Shown: positions 4,926 through 12,192, counted from the first letter of the stretch. The stretch is DNA of 12,778 nucleotides from DATLAN01 sp035527455 (GCA_035527455.1 DATLAN010000200.1:1-12778), one strand, 5' to 3'. Made by a program: numbers and translations. Notes: generated by a model from the letters alone, not told the origin.

Positions 4926-5099
4926 CGTCGCGGAGTGCCGGGATACGGCGACGCCCCGACCGCCCCTTGCGGCGGCAGTAGCACTCGGCGGCGTGAATGG
5001 CGGGGATAGGTGCGGACTTGCAAGCCGCGCCGAACCCGGCAACCCTGAGGCCGTTGCCCCGCCCTTCATTTTCAGGGACGGCAAACAGGGAGCCGACAC

Positions 5100-5990
5100 A
5101 TGGCCACGACCCGCTCGAACACCACGTCCGAATCAAGCGTCGTTGTTTCCAGTACCATTGCCAGGTGCAAGCAGCTTATCGATGGATACGAGAAATCCGT
5201 CAGGCAGGAGATCGACGCCTACATAGCCCACCGGCGTGTACGGCAACCCGTAACCATGTCACCGGCGGAAGTGATGCTGCTCTGCGACGGACACACGCCC
5301 GAAAACTTGGCCCAATGGCTATGGCTGGAGAATACAGGTCATCGGCGCGACCTTCCCCCGGAATGCTGGTTCACCTTCCACATCGAGGAGTTCATCGGCC
5401 AAGCCCTTGATCGTGAGGGGAACGAAACGCAGGTGACCCTGACCGCGCCGGACGTGCTTGCCGTGCCGCGACCCGCCGTGCCGCCTCTCCCCGAAGACTT
5501 CACCGTCTCGCGCATTGTGTTCAGGAAGCACATGATTGACCGGGTGACGCTCTACGCGGAGGCCTTGCAGCAGGCATGCGGATGGGACATCGACAAGTTC
5601 TTTGCCGACATCATCGAGCCTGAGGACGTGGCGAGCTTCGTGTTGAACCATCGACAGGAACACGATGGGAGCTGGGTTCAGGCTGAGGTGGACAGGGACT
5701 TGGAGGAGTGGCACTATGCCCGGCTGCTGGAGTTGGAAGCGAGAACGAAGCTGCGTTCGCCCGTGACGCCGTCCGGCGAATGGACGTGGCTCCAACTCAG
5801 GATTCTTGAGGCGCTGCACTACGCCTCATTCACAGGAGAGGGACTAGCCAAAGCCATCAACAAGCCATATCCTACAGTGCGGGATGCCCTCAAAACGACC
5901 GGGCGCTTACGCACTTCGGGGTACGTTGACAACAAACGTGGGGTGAACTACTACCGAACGGATGCGCCGCCCGACTTGGAGGCGATGTAA
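5100..5990 (+). CDS. Winged-helix domain protein, function unknown
   Basis: ATG 5100 has GGGAG (5088-5092) 7 nt upstream. The 296-residue protein has a Ser/Thr-rich start, a helical N-terminal part, an uncharacterised middle with two proline-rich joints (about 115-135), and a C-terminal winged helix (about 228-287). In that domain, GLAKAINKPYPTVRDALKTTGRL reads as helix-turn-helix and the following SGYVDNKRGVNYYRT as the wing. I do not recognise the family. It lies downstream of the candidate small RNA and its terminator, and ends 20 nt before the three 11-bp repeats (6010-6041) upstream of the replication operon, so it is a natural candidate for their binding protein or for a replication accessory factor. 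No separate promoter was found between 4926 and 5099, so its expression may depend on antitermination at 4891-4925. Confidence 0.8.
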   Translation: MATTRSNTTSESSVVVSSTIARCKQLIDGYEKSVRQEIDAYIAHRRVRQPVTMSPAEVMLLCDGHTPENLAQWLWLENTGHRRDLPPECWFTFHIEEFIGQALDREGNETQVTLTAPDVLAVPRPAVPPLPEDFTVSRIVFRKHMIDRVTLYAEALQQACGWDIDKFFADIIEPEDVASFVLNHRQEHDGSWVQAEVDRDLEEWHYARLLELEARTKLRSPVTPSGEWTWLQLRILEALHYASFTGEGLAKAINKPYPTVRDALKTTGRLRTSGYVDNKRGVNYYRTDAPPDLEAM

Positions 5991-6009
5991 CATCATTCCA
6001 GACTCCCTT

Positions 6010-6041
6010 CCGTAAAGACTCCGTAAGCTCGCCGTAAAGAC
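6010..6041 (+). repeat. Three CCGTAA repeats with exact 11-bp pitch
   Basis: CCGTAAAGAC starts at 6010 and again at 6032, with CCGTAAGCTC at 6021 between them, so the pitch is exactly 11 bp. The third copy overlaps the -35 of the next promoter (AAGACA 6037-6042). The arrangement fits an activator or repressor array controlling the replication operon. Confidence 0.65.
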
Positions 6042-6065
6042 AAGACCGACTTCTTGTGCTATACT
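6037..6065 (+). promoter_or_regulatory. Promoter of the replication operon
   Basis: A weak -35 AAGACA (6037-6042), a 17-nt spacer and TATACT (6060-6065) with an extended TGC element (6057-6059). The poor -35 combined with the phased repeats over it suggests activation by a bound protein. The predicted start near 6072 falls in the loop of the inverted repeat 6055-6104. Confidence 0.62.
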
Positions 6066-6104
6066 GTGCAGTAGAATCGAACGGCTGCACAGGAGTATAG
6101 CACA
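6055..6104 (+). promoter_or_regulatory. Long hairpin that would sequester the replication-operon ribosome site
   Basis: Left arm 6055-6071 pairs with right arm 6085-6104 over 17 bp, interrupted only by a 3-nt bulge, AGG 6091-6093, which is the Shine-Dalgarno core itself; the A of the ATG (6104) is also paired. The loop is 6072-6084. The left arm contains the -10, so RNA started from this promoter (about 6072) lacks the left arm and has a free ribosome site, whereas read-through RNA from 5100-5990 would fold and hide it. A DNA operator role is the alternative. Confidence 0.7.
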
Positions 6105-6301
6105 TGTCCAAAGACCTCACGATTCACGACCTCGCCAAAGTTGTAGGCAGGCACCCGGAAACACTGCGCCGTCTCGCGCGCACCGGGAAACTGCCGGGAG
6201 CCTATCGGCTCGGACACTGTTGGCTGATAAGCGAACAGGCTGCCCGCAAACTGCGCTGTGTTGACGCCTACCGCACCGGCGAAACGGAGGTGGCACCATG
6301 A
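6104..6301 (+). CDS. Small MerR/excisionase-type HTH protein
   Basis: This 65-residue protein fits the HTH_17 excisionase/MerR-like pattern: LTIHDLAKVVGRHPETLRRLARTG forms the helix-turn-helix, and YRLGHCWLISEQAARKLR the wing and closing helix. AGGAG (6091-6095) lies 8 nt before ATG 6104. It leads the replication operon and its stop overlaps the next start (ATGA), so the two are translationally coupled. As first gene behind a promoter with phased repeats and a dyad, it is likely a regulator of replication genes; an excisionase role is also possible, although the similar protein at 12418 sits closer to int. The DNA target is not known. Confidence 0.82.
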   Translation: MSKDLTIHDLAKVVGRHPETLRRLARTGKLPGAYRLGHCWLISEQAARKLRCVDAYRTGETEVAP

Positions 6302-6855
6302 CCGGGAAGCCTTCCGTTATCCGCGCGATTCGCTTGCACTGCCGTGAATGCATCCCCGAGCCGAAAGGCGCTTACTTGCGCTGTCCGACCATCGAATGTC
6401 CGGCCTGGCGATTCCGTGTTGGCAACCCGCGCTTGTTCGGCAACCCCGCACAATACAGGGGGGCGGCTCTGCGCAAGGCTGTTCAGGCAAGCCCACGTGC
6501 AAGTCAAGCCCATAGAAGGCCCGCCGTTGCGGAAGCACGGGCAAACCTACTCATGGCTGAAGCACAGGCGAAGACGGACGGCACACCGCACGTGAGCGGC
6601 GTTGAGGTGTGGGGGCCGGACTTCTGGCCGGGCTACAAAGTGGGGGAACGGGCGGTGCAGGCAATCCGGAGGATCTGCATTCATTGCTGTGGCACCCGTG
6701 ACGTAGCCGGAACGTGCTGTAGCCCGAACTGCACCCTGAGTGAATTCCGGCACGGGCGCTATCCGAGGCCGGGGGACGCGGCGCCGGTGCCGAATATCCC
6801 GGACTCCGTGAGGCGACTTTCGGCAGACGAACGGGCGACGGAGATATTAGCATGA
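6298..6855 (+). CDS. Protein with duplicated zinc-ribbon-like modules
   Basis: The 185-residue protein has two cysteine modules of similar layout. The first has Cys15, Cys18, Cys29 and Cys34 (CX2CX10CX4C), preceded by VIRAIR. The second has Cys127, Cys130, Cys140/141 and Cys145, preceded by AVQAIR. Each is followed by a short basic RxGxPR-like tail, so one module probably arose by duplication of the other. A linker of about 70 Ala/Arg-rich residues separates them. Phages carry single-module relatives that resemble the first unit, of unknown role. GGAGG (6286-6290) is 7 nt before ATG 6298, which overlaps the preceding stop by 4 nt. Its place before a primase-helicase suggests nucleic-acid binding during replication or regulation, but no enzyme motif is visible. 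Confidence 0.78.
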   Translation: MTGKPSVIRAIRLHCRECIPEPKGAYLRCPTIECPAWRFRVGNPRLFGNPAQYRGAALRKAVQASPRASQAHRRPAVAEARANLLMAEAQAKTDGTPHVSGVEVWGPDFWPGYKVGERAVQAIRRICIHCCGTRDVAGTCCSPNCTLSEFRHGRYPRPGDAAPVPNIPDSVRRLSADERATEILA

Positions 6856-7067
6856 ACTGTCCCGGATTCACAACAAGAGGCTTCGTCGAGGTCCTGAACT
6901 TCGGCGCTCCCGCGGCAATTGTGTTGTGCGGCGAAGTTCAGTTCCACGGGAGCATTCCCACTGGATGGCAGATTGACGCGGTTGGTGACCTTCCGCCGGC
7001 GGATCAGCGCGACGAACTGCTCGACCTGTTGCCCGATTGCCGGGTGCGGAAGGATGGTGAACAGTGA
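6852..7067 (+). CDS. Small acidic protein of the replication operon, unknown
   Basis: This 71-residue protein begins MNCPGFTTRGF, has a beta-rich middle (VEVLNFGAPAAIVLCGEVQF) and an acidic helical end (PPADQRDELLDLLPD). I recognise no family. Its ATG overlaps the upstream stop (ATGA) and its own stop overlaps the GTG of the primase-helicase (GTGA), so it is translated as part of the operon; GGAG (6840-6843) is 8 nt upstream of the start. Tight coupling to the helicase suggests an accessory replication role, without direct evidence. Confidence 0.68.
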   Translation: MNCPGFTTRGFVEVLNFGAPAAIVLCGEVQFHGSIPTGWQIDAVGDLPPADQRDELLDLLPDCRVRKDGEQ

Positions 7068-9289
7068 ACAGACAGATTGAACTTGTTGTCGGGCGGCTCC
7101 GCAGCCGTGGCATGGATCCTGTTCAGAACAACGGCGGCTGGCTGGCGCGTTGCCCGAACTGTGATGATCCGGGGAAGCGGCACTTGTACGTGAAGGTGGG
7201 CGACAAACAACCCGTGATTGTCGCCTGCCAGCATCAGAACTGCAAGATCGAGGACGTGCTCGCGCGTCTTGACCTTGAGTTGAAAGACATCAGTGCAGAA
7301 CAACCGAAGCCTACCCGTAAGACTCGCCGGGAATACGTCTGCGGATATGACTATCGCAATGCGAACGGCGATCTGGTGTATCAGGTGCAGCGAGTTCACA
7401 TTGTGGACGCTGAAACAGGTGAACGGCTCGACAAGGACTTCCCCCAACGCAGGCCAGACCCGGAAGCTCCCGGCCGCTGGATCAATAATGTGAAAGGCGT
7501 TCCCCGCGTGTTGTATCGGCTGCCGGAGCTTCTTGCTGCGGACGTGGGCGAATGGTGTTTCGTGTGTGAGGGCGAGAAAGACGTTGAGACTGTAGCGGGG
7601 TTGAACCTTTGCTCCACCTGCAATCCCACGGGGGCCATGCACTGGAATGTGCTATCGGATGATTCGGCCCTGCATGGGCGGCGGGCGTGCATCATCGCGG
7701 ACAGGGACGACAAGGGACGGCGGCATGCTCAGGATGTAGCACAGCGGCTCGCGGGCAAGGCGGCGCTCGTGAAGGTGATCGAGCTTCCCGGCGATGGCGT
7801 CAAGGACGCGACGGATTGGGCAGACAGCCTTGACGCCCAGGACGGAGAGGTGCTCAAGCGTGCTCTTCTCGACATGGCGGACGCTGCTGAAGCGTACAAG
7901 CCAACAGCGGGGGCGGCCGATAGCTTGATCGTCGAAGACATCAGCCCGATCCCGCTTGCCGATCTGTATCTGAAATCGGTGAGGAAGACCCGGCTTGTGC
8001 GGTGGCGCGGGCAGTTCTACACCTACACGGGTACGCACTTCGCAGAGCTTTCCGACGAGGCGCTTGAGTGTGAGCTGTACCGCTATCTGGACAACCTTCG
8101 ACTGAAACCGACGAAGAAGGATGGCCGCGAAGCCGAGCCAGTGAAGCTGACTCCCCGATCGTCGCTGGTACGGGAGGTTCGCCTTGCTCTGCCCAGCAGG
8201 GTTGGCGTCTACCTGAGTGATGCAACGGACGCACCGGCATGGCTAAATGGCCGCGTTGAACCCAAGCCGCGCGACCTCATCGCATGCCAGAACGGGCTGC
8301 TCGACCTTGCCACCGAAAGACTCCTTCCGCACGATCCGGGGTTCTTCACGGTTAACGGACTTCCCTACTCCTTTGACGCACAAGCCCCACAACCTAGCCG
8401 ATGGCTCCAATTTCTCGACGAACTGTTCGGCAATGACGAGCAGAGCAAGGAAGCCTTGCAAGAGCTGTTCGGCTACTATCTGTCATCTGACAGCAGCCAA
8501 CAGAAAATCGGGATGATCGTGGGGCCGAAACGGGGTGGCAAGGGGACCATCGGGCGCGTTCTGACGGCCATGCTTGGGCAGGAGAATGTTTGTGCGCCGA
8601 CCTTGGCGAGCCTTGGGATGAACTTCGGGCTGCAGCCCATGCTGCACAAACGGCTCGCGGTCGTCTCGGATGCTCGACTCAGCGGGCGCAGCGATCAGGC
8701 AGTCATCACCGAGCGGCTGCTGTCCATCAGCGGTGAAGATGCTCTGACGGTCGACCGGAAGCATCTTTCATCGTGGACGGGGCGACTGCCGACGCGGTTC
8801 CTGATTCTGACCAGTGAACTGCCGCGTCTGACGGACATGAGCGGCGCTATGGCGGGGCGGTTCGTGCTGCTGTGCCTCACCCGATCGTGGTACGGCGAAG
8901 AGGACACGCGGCTGACAGAGAAACTGCTGGCTGAGTTGCCCGGTATTCTGAACTGGGCGATTGTCGGGTATCGCGCGTTGGCGAGCCAAGGCCGATTTAC
9001 GGCTGCGAACGCATCCGCAGATGCAATGCGTGAACTTGAGGATCTCGCTTCCCCAATCTCAGCCTTCATCCGCGACCGCTGCAACGTCGGCCCCGGCAAC
9101 TTCATCGAGGCGAACAGGCTGTACGGTGGTTGGAAAGCCTACTGTGGGGAAACGGGGCGAGAACATACTGGCACGCGACAAGCCTTCGGGCGCGACCTCC
9201 GGACGGTGCTTCCCGGACTCAGCACGAGCATGCCGAGGCAGGACGATGGGCGTGTTCGGTGCTACATGGGCATCGATCTGGCCGTCTGA
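7064..9289 (+). CDS. Bifunctional primase-helicase (P4 alpha/D5-like)
   Basis: This 741-residue replication protein has three parts. A CHC2-type zinc finger (Cys30, Cys33, Cys55, Cys60) leads into a TOPRIM primase domain with the acidic motif VCEGEKD (Glu169) and IADRDDKG (Asp213, Asp215). A D5-N-type linker follows (about 310-450). Then comes an SF3-type helicase with Walker A GPKRGGKGT (487-495, Lys493), Walker B ending at Asp536 (LAVVSDAR) and motif C LILTSELP (Ser584 where many relatives have Asn). The last 80 residues are probably a winged helix for origin binding. Such proteins synthesise primers and unwind the origin of P4-like satellites and integrative plasmids. GTG 7064 overlaps the previous stop by 4 nt, with AAGGA (7050-7054) 9 nt before it. 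The likely origin iterons begin 8 nt after its stop. Confidence 0.93.
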   Translation: MNRQIELVVGRLRSRGMDPVQNNGGWLARCPNCDDPGKRHLYVKVGDKQPVIVACQHQNCKIEDVLARLDLELKDISAEQPKPTRKTRREYVCGYDYRNANGDLVYQVQRVHIVDAETGERLDKDFPQRRPDPEAPGRWINNVKGVPRVLYRLPELLAADVGEWCFVCEGEKDVETVAGLNLCSTCNPTGAMHWNVLSDDSALHGRRACIIADRDDKGRRHAQDVAQRLAGKAALVKVIELPGDGVKDATDWADSLDAQDGEVLKRALLDMADAAEAYKPTAGAADSLIVEDISPIPLADLYLKSVRKTRLVRWRGQFYTYTGTHFAELSDEALECELYRYLDNLRLKPTKKDGREAEPVKLTPRSSLVREVRLALPSRVGVYLSDATDAPAWLNGRVEPKPRDLIACQNGLLDLATERLLPHDPGFFTVNGLPYSFDAQAPQPSRWLQFLDELFGNDEQSKEALQELFGYYLSSDSSQQKIGMIVGPKRGGKGTIGRVLTAMLGQENVCAPTLASLGMNFGLQPMLHKRLAVVSDARLSGRSDQAVITERLLSISGEDALTVDRKHLSSWTGRLPTRFLILTSELPRLTDMSGAMAGRFVLLCLTRSWYGEEDTRLTEKLLAELPGILNWAIVGYRALASQGRFTAANASADAMRELEDLASPISAFIRDRCNVGPGNFIEANRLYGGWKAYCGETGREHTGTRQAFGRDLRTVLPGLSTSMPRQDDGRVRCYMGIDLAV

Positions 9290-9296
9290 ACGCAGG

Positions 9297-9505
9297 TGGC
9301 ACGCGTGCCGGCACAAAATCTTTTGCGCCAAAAGTACTCATAGAAGGCCTCGCAGGGGGGGTTTGGAGCTCTGGCACGCATGGCACGCATGACTACAGAC
9401 TTTTACGCGCGTGAGGGGAAAAGAGAAGAGTACACATGAGAAAGAGAACCATGAAAACACACATGTAGTGGGGTGGCACGCGTGCCATGCGTGCCATGCG
9501 TGCCA
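9297..9505. other. Iteron cluster, candidate replication origin
   Basis: The octamer TGGCACGC or its complement occurs seven times without error: forward at 9297, 9372, 9381 and 9474; reverse at 9480, 9489 and 9498; an eighth copy around 9303 is imperfect. Two identical 12-bp palindromes GGCACGCGTGCC lie at 9298-9309 and 9475-9486. TGGCACGCATGGCACGCATG (9372-9391) is perfectly inverted at 9486-9505, enclosing 94 bp of which about half is purine-rich (GAGGGGAAAAGAGAAGAG). The array follows the primase-helicase gene directly, as expected for an origin recognised by that protein; a centromere-like or topoisomerase-loading site is the alternative. Confidence 0.75.
9320..9334. repeat. Dyad CTTTTG-CGC-CAAAAG
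   Basis: A perfect 6-bp inverted repeat with a 3-nt centre lies between the first iteron palindrome and the iteron pair. No U-tract follows, so it is a better candidate for a protein site than for a terminator. Confidence 0.4.
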
Positions 9506-9530
9506 ATCCAGCGGACGAAGGAACATAGCG

Positions 9531-9548
9531 ATGGCTGATCCTAAGTAG
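9531..9548 (+). CDS. Five-codon minicistron (MADPK) ahead of the topoisomerase genes
   Basis: ATG GCT GAT CCT AAG TAG has AAGGAA (9518-9523) 7 nt upstream, a better-placed ribosome site than that of the following ATG 9567. It may be a leader peptide that loads ribosomes for the topoisomerase operon, or the start of a gene truncated by mutation. Confidence 0.3.
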   Translation: MADPK

Positions 9549-9566
9549 AAAGGAAACGCAATAACG

Positions 9567-10919
9567 ATGGGAGAAACAATGATTGCAACGGGCACACGCC
9601 TGGAACGTGCGACGCTGACGACTTCGCGGCTTCTCGACTTTTGCTCCGAGCGGGAACTGGTGGCGCAAACCGGCCATCCGGTGGAAGACTGGCCGCTGGT
9701 GGCTCTGAAGGAGCTGCTCGACAACGCTCTGGACGCCTGCGACGAGGCGCGTGTGAATCCCGAGATCGAGGTGATTGTGGGGAAGGATGGGATCAGCATC
9801 TCGGATAACGGGCCGGGCATTCCGGCGCGTACGGTTGAGGGCGTGCTCGACTTCAGCGTTCGCGTATCGAACCGCGAGGCGTACATGGCGCCGGACCGCG
9901 GGGCGCAGGGCAACGCCTTGAAGACGCTGGTGGCGATGCCGTTTGTCCTGTCCGAGGATAGCGGTCTTGCCGGCGGGGTTACGATCACCGCGCAGGGCGT
10001 ACGGCACTCGATCACGGTGACTGTGGACCAACTTCGCCAGAAGCCGGTGGCGAGGCATGAGTGTTCTGAAATTGTAAGAAACGGCACCCTTTTCCACTTC
10101 GCGTGGCCCGATTCAGCAAGCTCATTCTTGCAGGACGCTAAGGCTCGTTTTTTACAAATGGCGGAGGACTACACCTTCCTGAACCCGCATTTGACGCTGG
10201 ATATGGATTGGTTCGGCGCTCGCCGCCGTATCGCCGCCACGTCATCCGATTGGGCGAAGTGGCGGCCAAGCGACCCGACGTCCGCGCACTGGTACGAGGT
10301 TGATCACCTAGCCCGTTTGGCCGCGGGGTACATCGTCCACGATCAGGATCAGGGGCGGGATCGGACGGTCCGGGAATTCGTGTCGGAGTTCCGGGGGCTG
10401 AGTTCCACGGCGAAGCAGAAGAAGGTGCTCGACGCGACGGGCTTTGCCCGGGCAAAACTGTCGGAGTGGCTGAACGGCGACGGTGCGGTGGATCGGGAAG
10501 CGGTATCGGCATTGCTGGGTGCGATGCGGTTGCACAGCAAGCCGGTGGCCGCGCCGCTGCTCGGCGTCATCGGGGAGGAGCATCTGAAGCAACGCTTCGC
10601 GGGGCTGGGCGGCAAGATGGAGTCGTTCAACTATCGGAAGGTGGCGAAGATCGGCACGGACGGCTTGCCGGTCGTCATAGAGACGGCCTTCGCGTGGCTG
10701 GACGGCGATGGAAAGCGGCGATTGATTACGGGCGTGAACTGGTCCGCAGGCATCGGAGACCCATTCCGGGTATTGGGTGCAACCGGCGAGGGCTTGAGCA
10801 GCATCTTGACTGATCGTCGCGCCGGCCCTAACGAGCCGATCGCTTTCCTGTTGCACGTGGCGTGCCCGCGCGTGGAGTATACGGATCGGGGGAAGTCGGC
10901 CATTGTGGTGAAGGATTGA
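9567..10919 (+). CDS. Topoisomerase VI subunit B-like GHKL ATPase
   Basis: The 450-residue protein has the Bergerat ATP site: N-box ALKELLDNALDACDE (46-60; Glu49 base, Asn53 Mg ligand), G1 DNGPGIP (80-86) and G2 DRGAQGNALKT (110-120). A helix-two-turn-helix segment at about 259-330 ends in HSKPVAAPLLGVIGEE, which parallels the APPxxxxxPIGEE link of archaeal Topo VI-B. The C-terminal third resembles a transducer, with DRGKSA (440-445) holding a candidate switch lysine. In this family ATP binding closes the dimer and drives strand passage by the A subunit, encoded 4 nt downstream. Usual Topo VI-B proteins are about 530 residues or longer, so this is a compact version. ATG 9579, with GGGAG 5 nt upstream, is an equally good start. 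A GHKL chaperone-like or defence ATPase is less likely given the H2TH segment and the partner. Confidence 0.88.
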   Translation: MGETMIATGTRLERATLTTSRLLDFCSERELVAQTGHPVEDWPLVALKELLDNALDACDEARVNPEIEVIVGKDGISISDNGPGIPARTVEGVLDFSVRVSNREAYMAPDRGAQGNALKTLVAMPFVLSEDSGLAGGVTITAQGVRHSITVTVDQLRQKPVARHECSEIVRNGTLFHFAWPDSASSFLQDAKARFLQMAEDYTFLNPHLTLDMDWFGARRRIAATSSDWAKWRPSDPTSAHWYEVDHLARLAAGYIVHDQDQGRDRTVREFVSEFRGLSSTAKQKKVLDATGFARAKLSEWLNGDGAVDREAVSALLGAMRLHSKPVAAPLLGVIGEEHLKQRFAGLGGKMESFNYRKVAKIGTDGLPVVIETAFAWLDGDGKRRLITGVNWSAGIGDPFRVLGATGEGLSSILTDRRAGPNEPIAFLLHVACPRVEYTDRGKSAIVVKD

Positions 10920-10923
10920 GTCA

Positions 10924-12192
10924 ATGGATAGCTCAGACATTCTATCGGCGGTCAACAGTGTGACGGCTAAGTGGACCAAGCAGCGAAAAGCCGAGGAGCG
11001 GAGCCGCACCCGGGCTCCTCGACGCGCTCAGGCATGGCGGTCGTGGTCGTTTAGAACCACCATCAAGGACGCGGCGTGGGCGGAGATGAGCGCCGCCTAC
11101 CAGAAGGCAAGCAACAATGGGCGATACCCGGCGCACGCGAGACAAGTTATGTATGCTTGCCGACCGGCTATTCTGGAGCGCGCCGACGGTTGCGAAAGCC
11201 TCGATTCGGCGTATTTCACTCAAACACTGCTGCCGGACTACATGGCCGCGCATCCCGACGAGACCGCCGATTGGGACGTGGTGTGGGATGCCAGGGGCAG
11301 CCTGTCGGAGCCGCATACCCAAGAGCAAGTGCCGTTGGGAAGCCTGGGCGTGCGGCGTTACCTGCGGGCCATCAAGGAGCATGCCGTGGGCGAGGTCATT
11401 CCAACGATTGTAGGCGCGGCCTTCCCCACGATGGGGCCAACGAACCGCTACAGCGCCATCCTGTTCATCGAGAAAGAGGGGTTCATGCCGCTGTTTGAAA
11501 GCGTTGCCTTGGCCGAGCGATTCGACATCGCGATCATGTCGTCGAAGGGAATGTCCAGCACTGCCTGCCGCGAATTGGCGGATACGCTCTGCGGCCGCGA
11601 CGTGCCGCTGTTGGTGCTTCACGACTTCGATAAGTCGGGGTTCTCGATCCTGGGGACGCTGAGCCGCGATACTCGGCGCTTCACCTTCACCGGCGCGGTC
11701 AACGTGATCGACCTCGGCCTGCGTCTTGAGGATGTCGAGGAGTATCAGATGCAATCCGAACCTTGCTTCTACGGGAAGACAGACCCGAAATGGAACCTCA
11801 AGGAGAACGGGGCCACGGAAGCGGAGATTGCGTTCCTGGTCGACAGCGGCGCTAGGTGGCACGGCTACAAGGGGCAACGTGTCGAGTTGAACGCCTTTTC
11901 CTCCGGCGCCCTGATCGAATGGCTTGAGAAAAAGCTCCGCGCGCACGGCGTGGCCAAGCTGGTGCCGGACGATCAGACCATTGAAACGGCGTATCGCCGG
12001 GCGGCGATGATCGAGGTCCTCAACAAGAAGGCGGAGGAAGGCTTGGCGGAGGCTCGGAGGACGGCGCAGTGTCTGGAGGTCAACGCCGCCTCGCTGCGGA
12101 AGAAGATCAAACGCGCCCTGAAGCGGAACCCGCAGACGTCTTGGGATCAGGCCGTCGGGGAGATTCTGGCCGAGGAGGCGGATCGTGAGTAG
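10924..12192 (+). CDS. Topoisomerase VI subunit A / Spo11-like DNA-cleaving subunit
   Basis: This 422-residue protein shows the two domains of the cleaving subunit. The N-terminal winged-helix (5Y-CAP) part holds RYPAHARQVMYACRPAI, where Tyr77 is the candidate nucleophile that attacks DNA. The TOPRIM domain follows: FIEKEG (Glu183), the conserved glycine region MSSKGMSSTACREL (205-218), and VLHDFDKSGF with Asp234 and Asp236 as metal ligands. Residues 285-400 form a charged helical C-terminal extension longer than in minimal A subunits. Cleavage gives a double-strand break with a transient tyrosyl link; with the B subunit it should relax or decatenate DNA. AAGGA (10911-10915) is 8 nt before ATG 10924. 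Known plasmid-borne Topo VIII enzymes fuse A and B in one chain; here they remain separate. Confidence 0.87.
   Translation: MDSSDILSAVNSVTAKWTKQRKAEERSRTRAPRRAQAWRSWSFRTTIKDAAWAEMSAAYQKASNNGRYPAHARQVMYACRPAILERADGCESLDSAYFTQTLLPDYMAAHPDETADWDVVWDARGSLSEPHTQEQVPLGSLGVRRYLRAIKEHAVGEVIPTIVGAAFPTMGPTNRYSAILFIEKEGFMPLFESVALAERFDIAIMSSKGMSSTACRELADTLCGRDVPLLVLHDFDKSGFSILGTLSRDTRRFTFTGAVNVIDLGLRLEDVEEYQMQSEPCFYGKTDPKWNLKENGATEAEIAFLVDSGARWHGYKGQRVELNAFSSGALIEWLEKKLRAHGVAKLVPDDQTIETAYRRAAMIEVLNKKAEEGLAEARRTAQCLEVNAASLRKKIKRALKRNPQTSWDQAVGEILAEEADRE

Noticed and set aside
4926..5099. Riboswitch upstream of the winged-helix gene
   Set aside because: Only a 6-bp hairpin (5038-5043/5053-5058) and generic GC pairing are visible; no known aptamer motif was recognised.
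9297..9505. CRISPR array
   Set aside because: Repeats are 8-20 bp, partly inverted and adjacent or overlapping, without regular unique spacers; no cas gene is present.
9567..12192. Defence system (GHKL ATPase plus TOPRIM nuclease)
   Set aside because: The H2TH-like segment, transducer-like C-terminus and a separate Tyr-containing winged-helix domain fit a type IIB topoisomerase better; kept only as a minor alternative.
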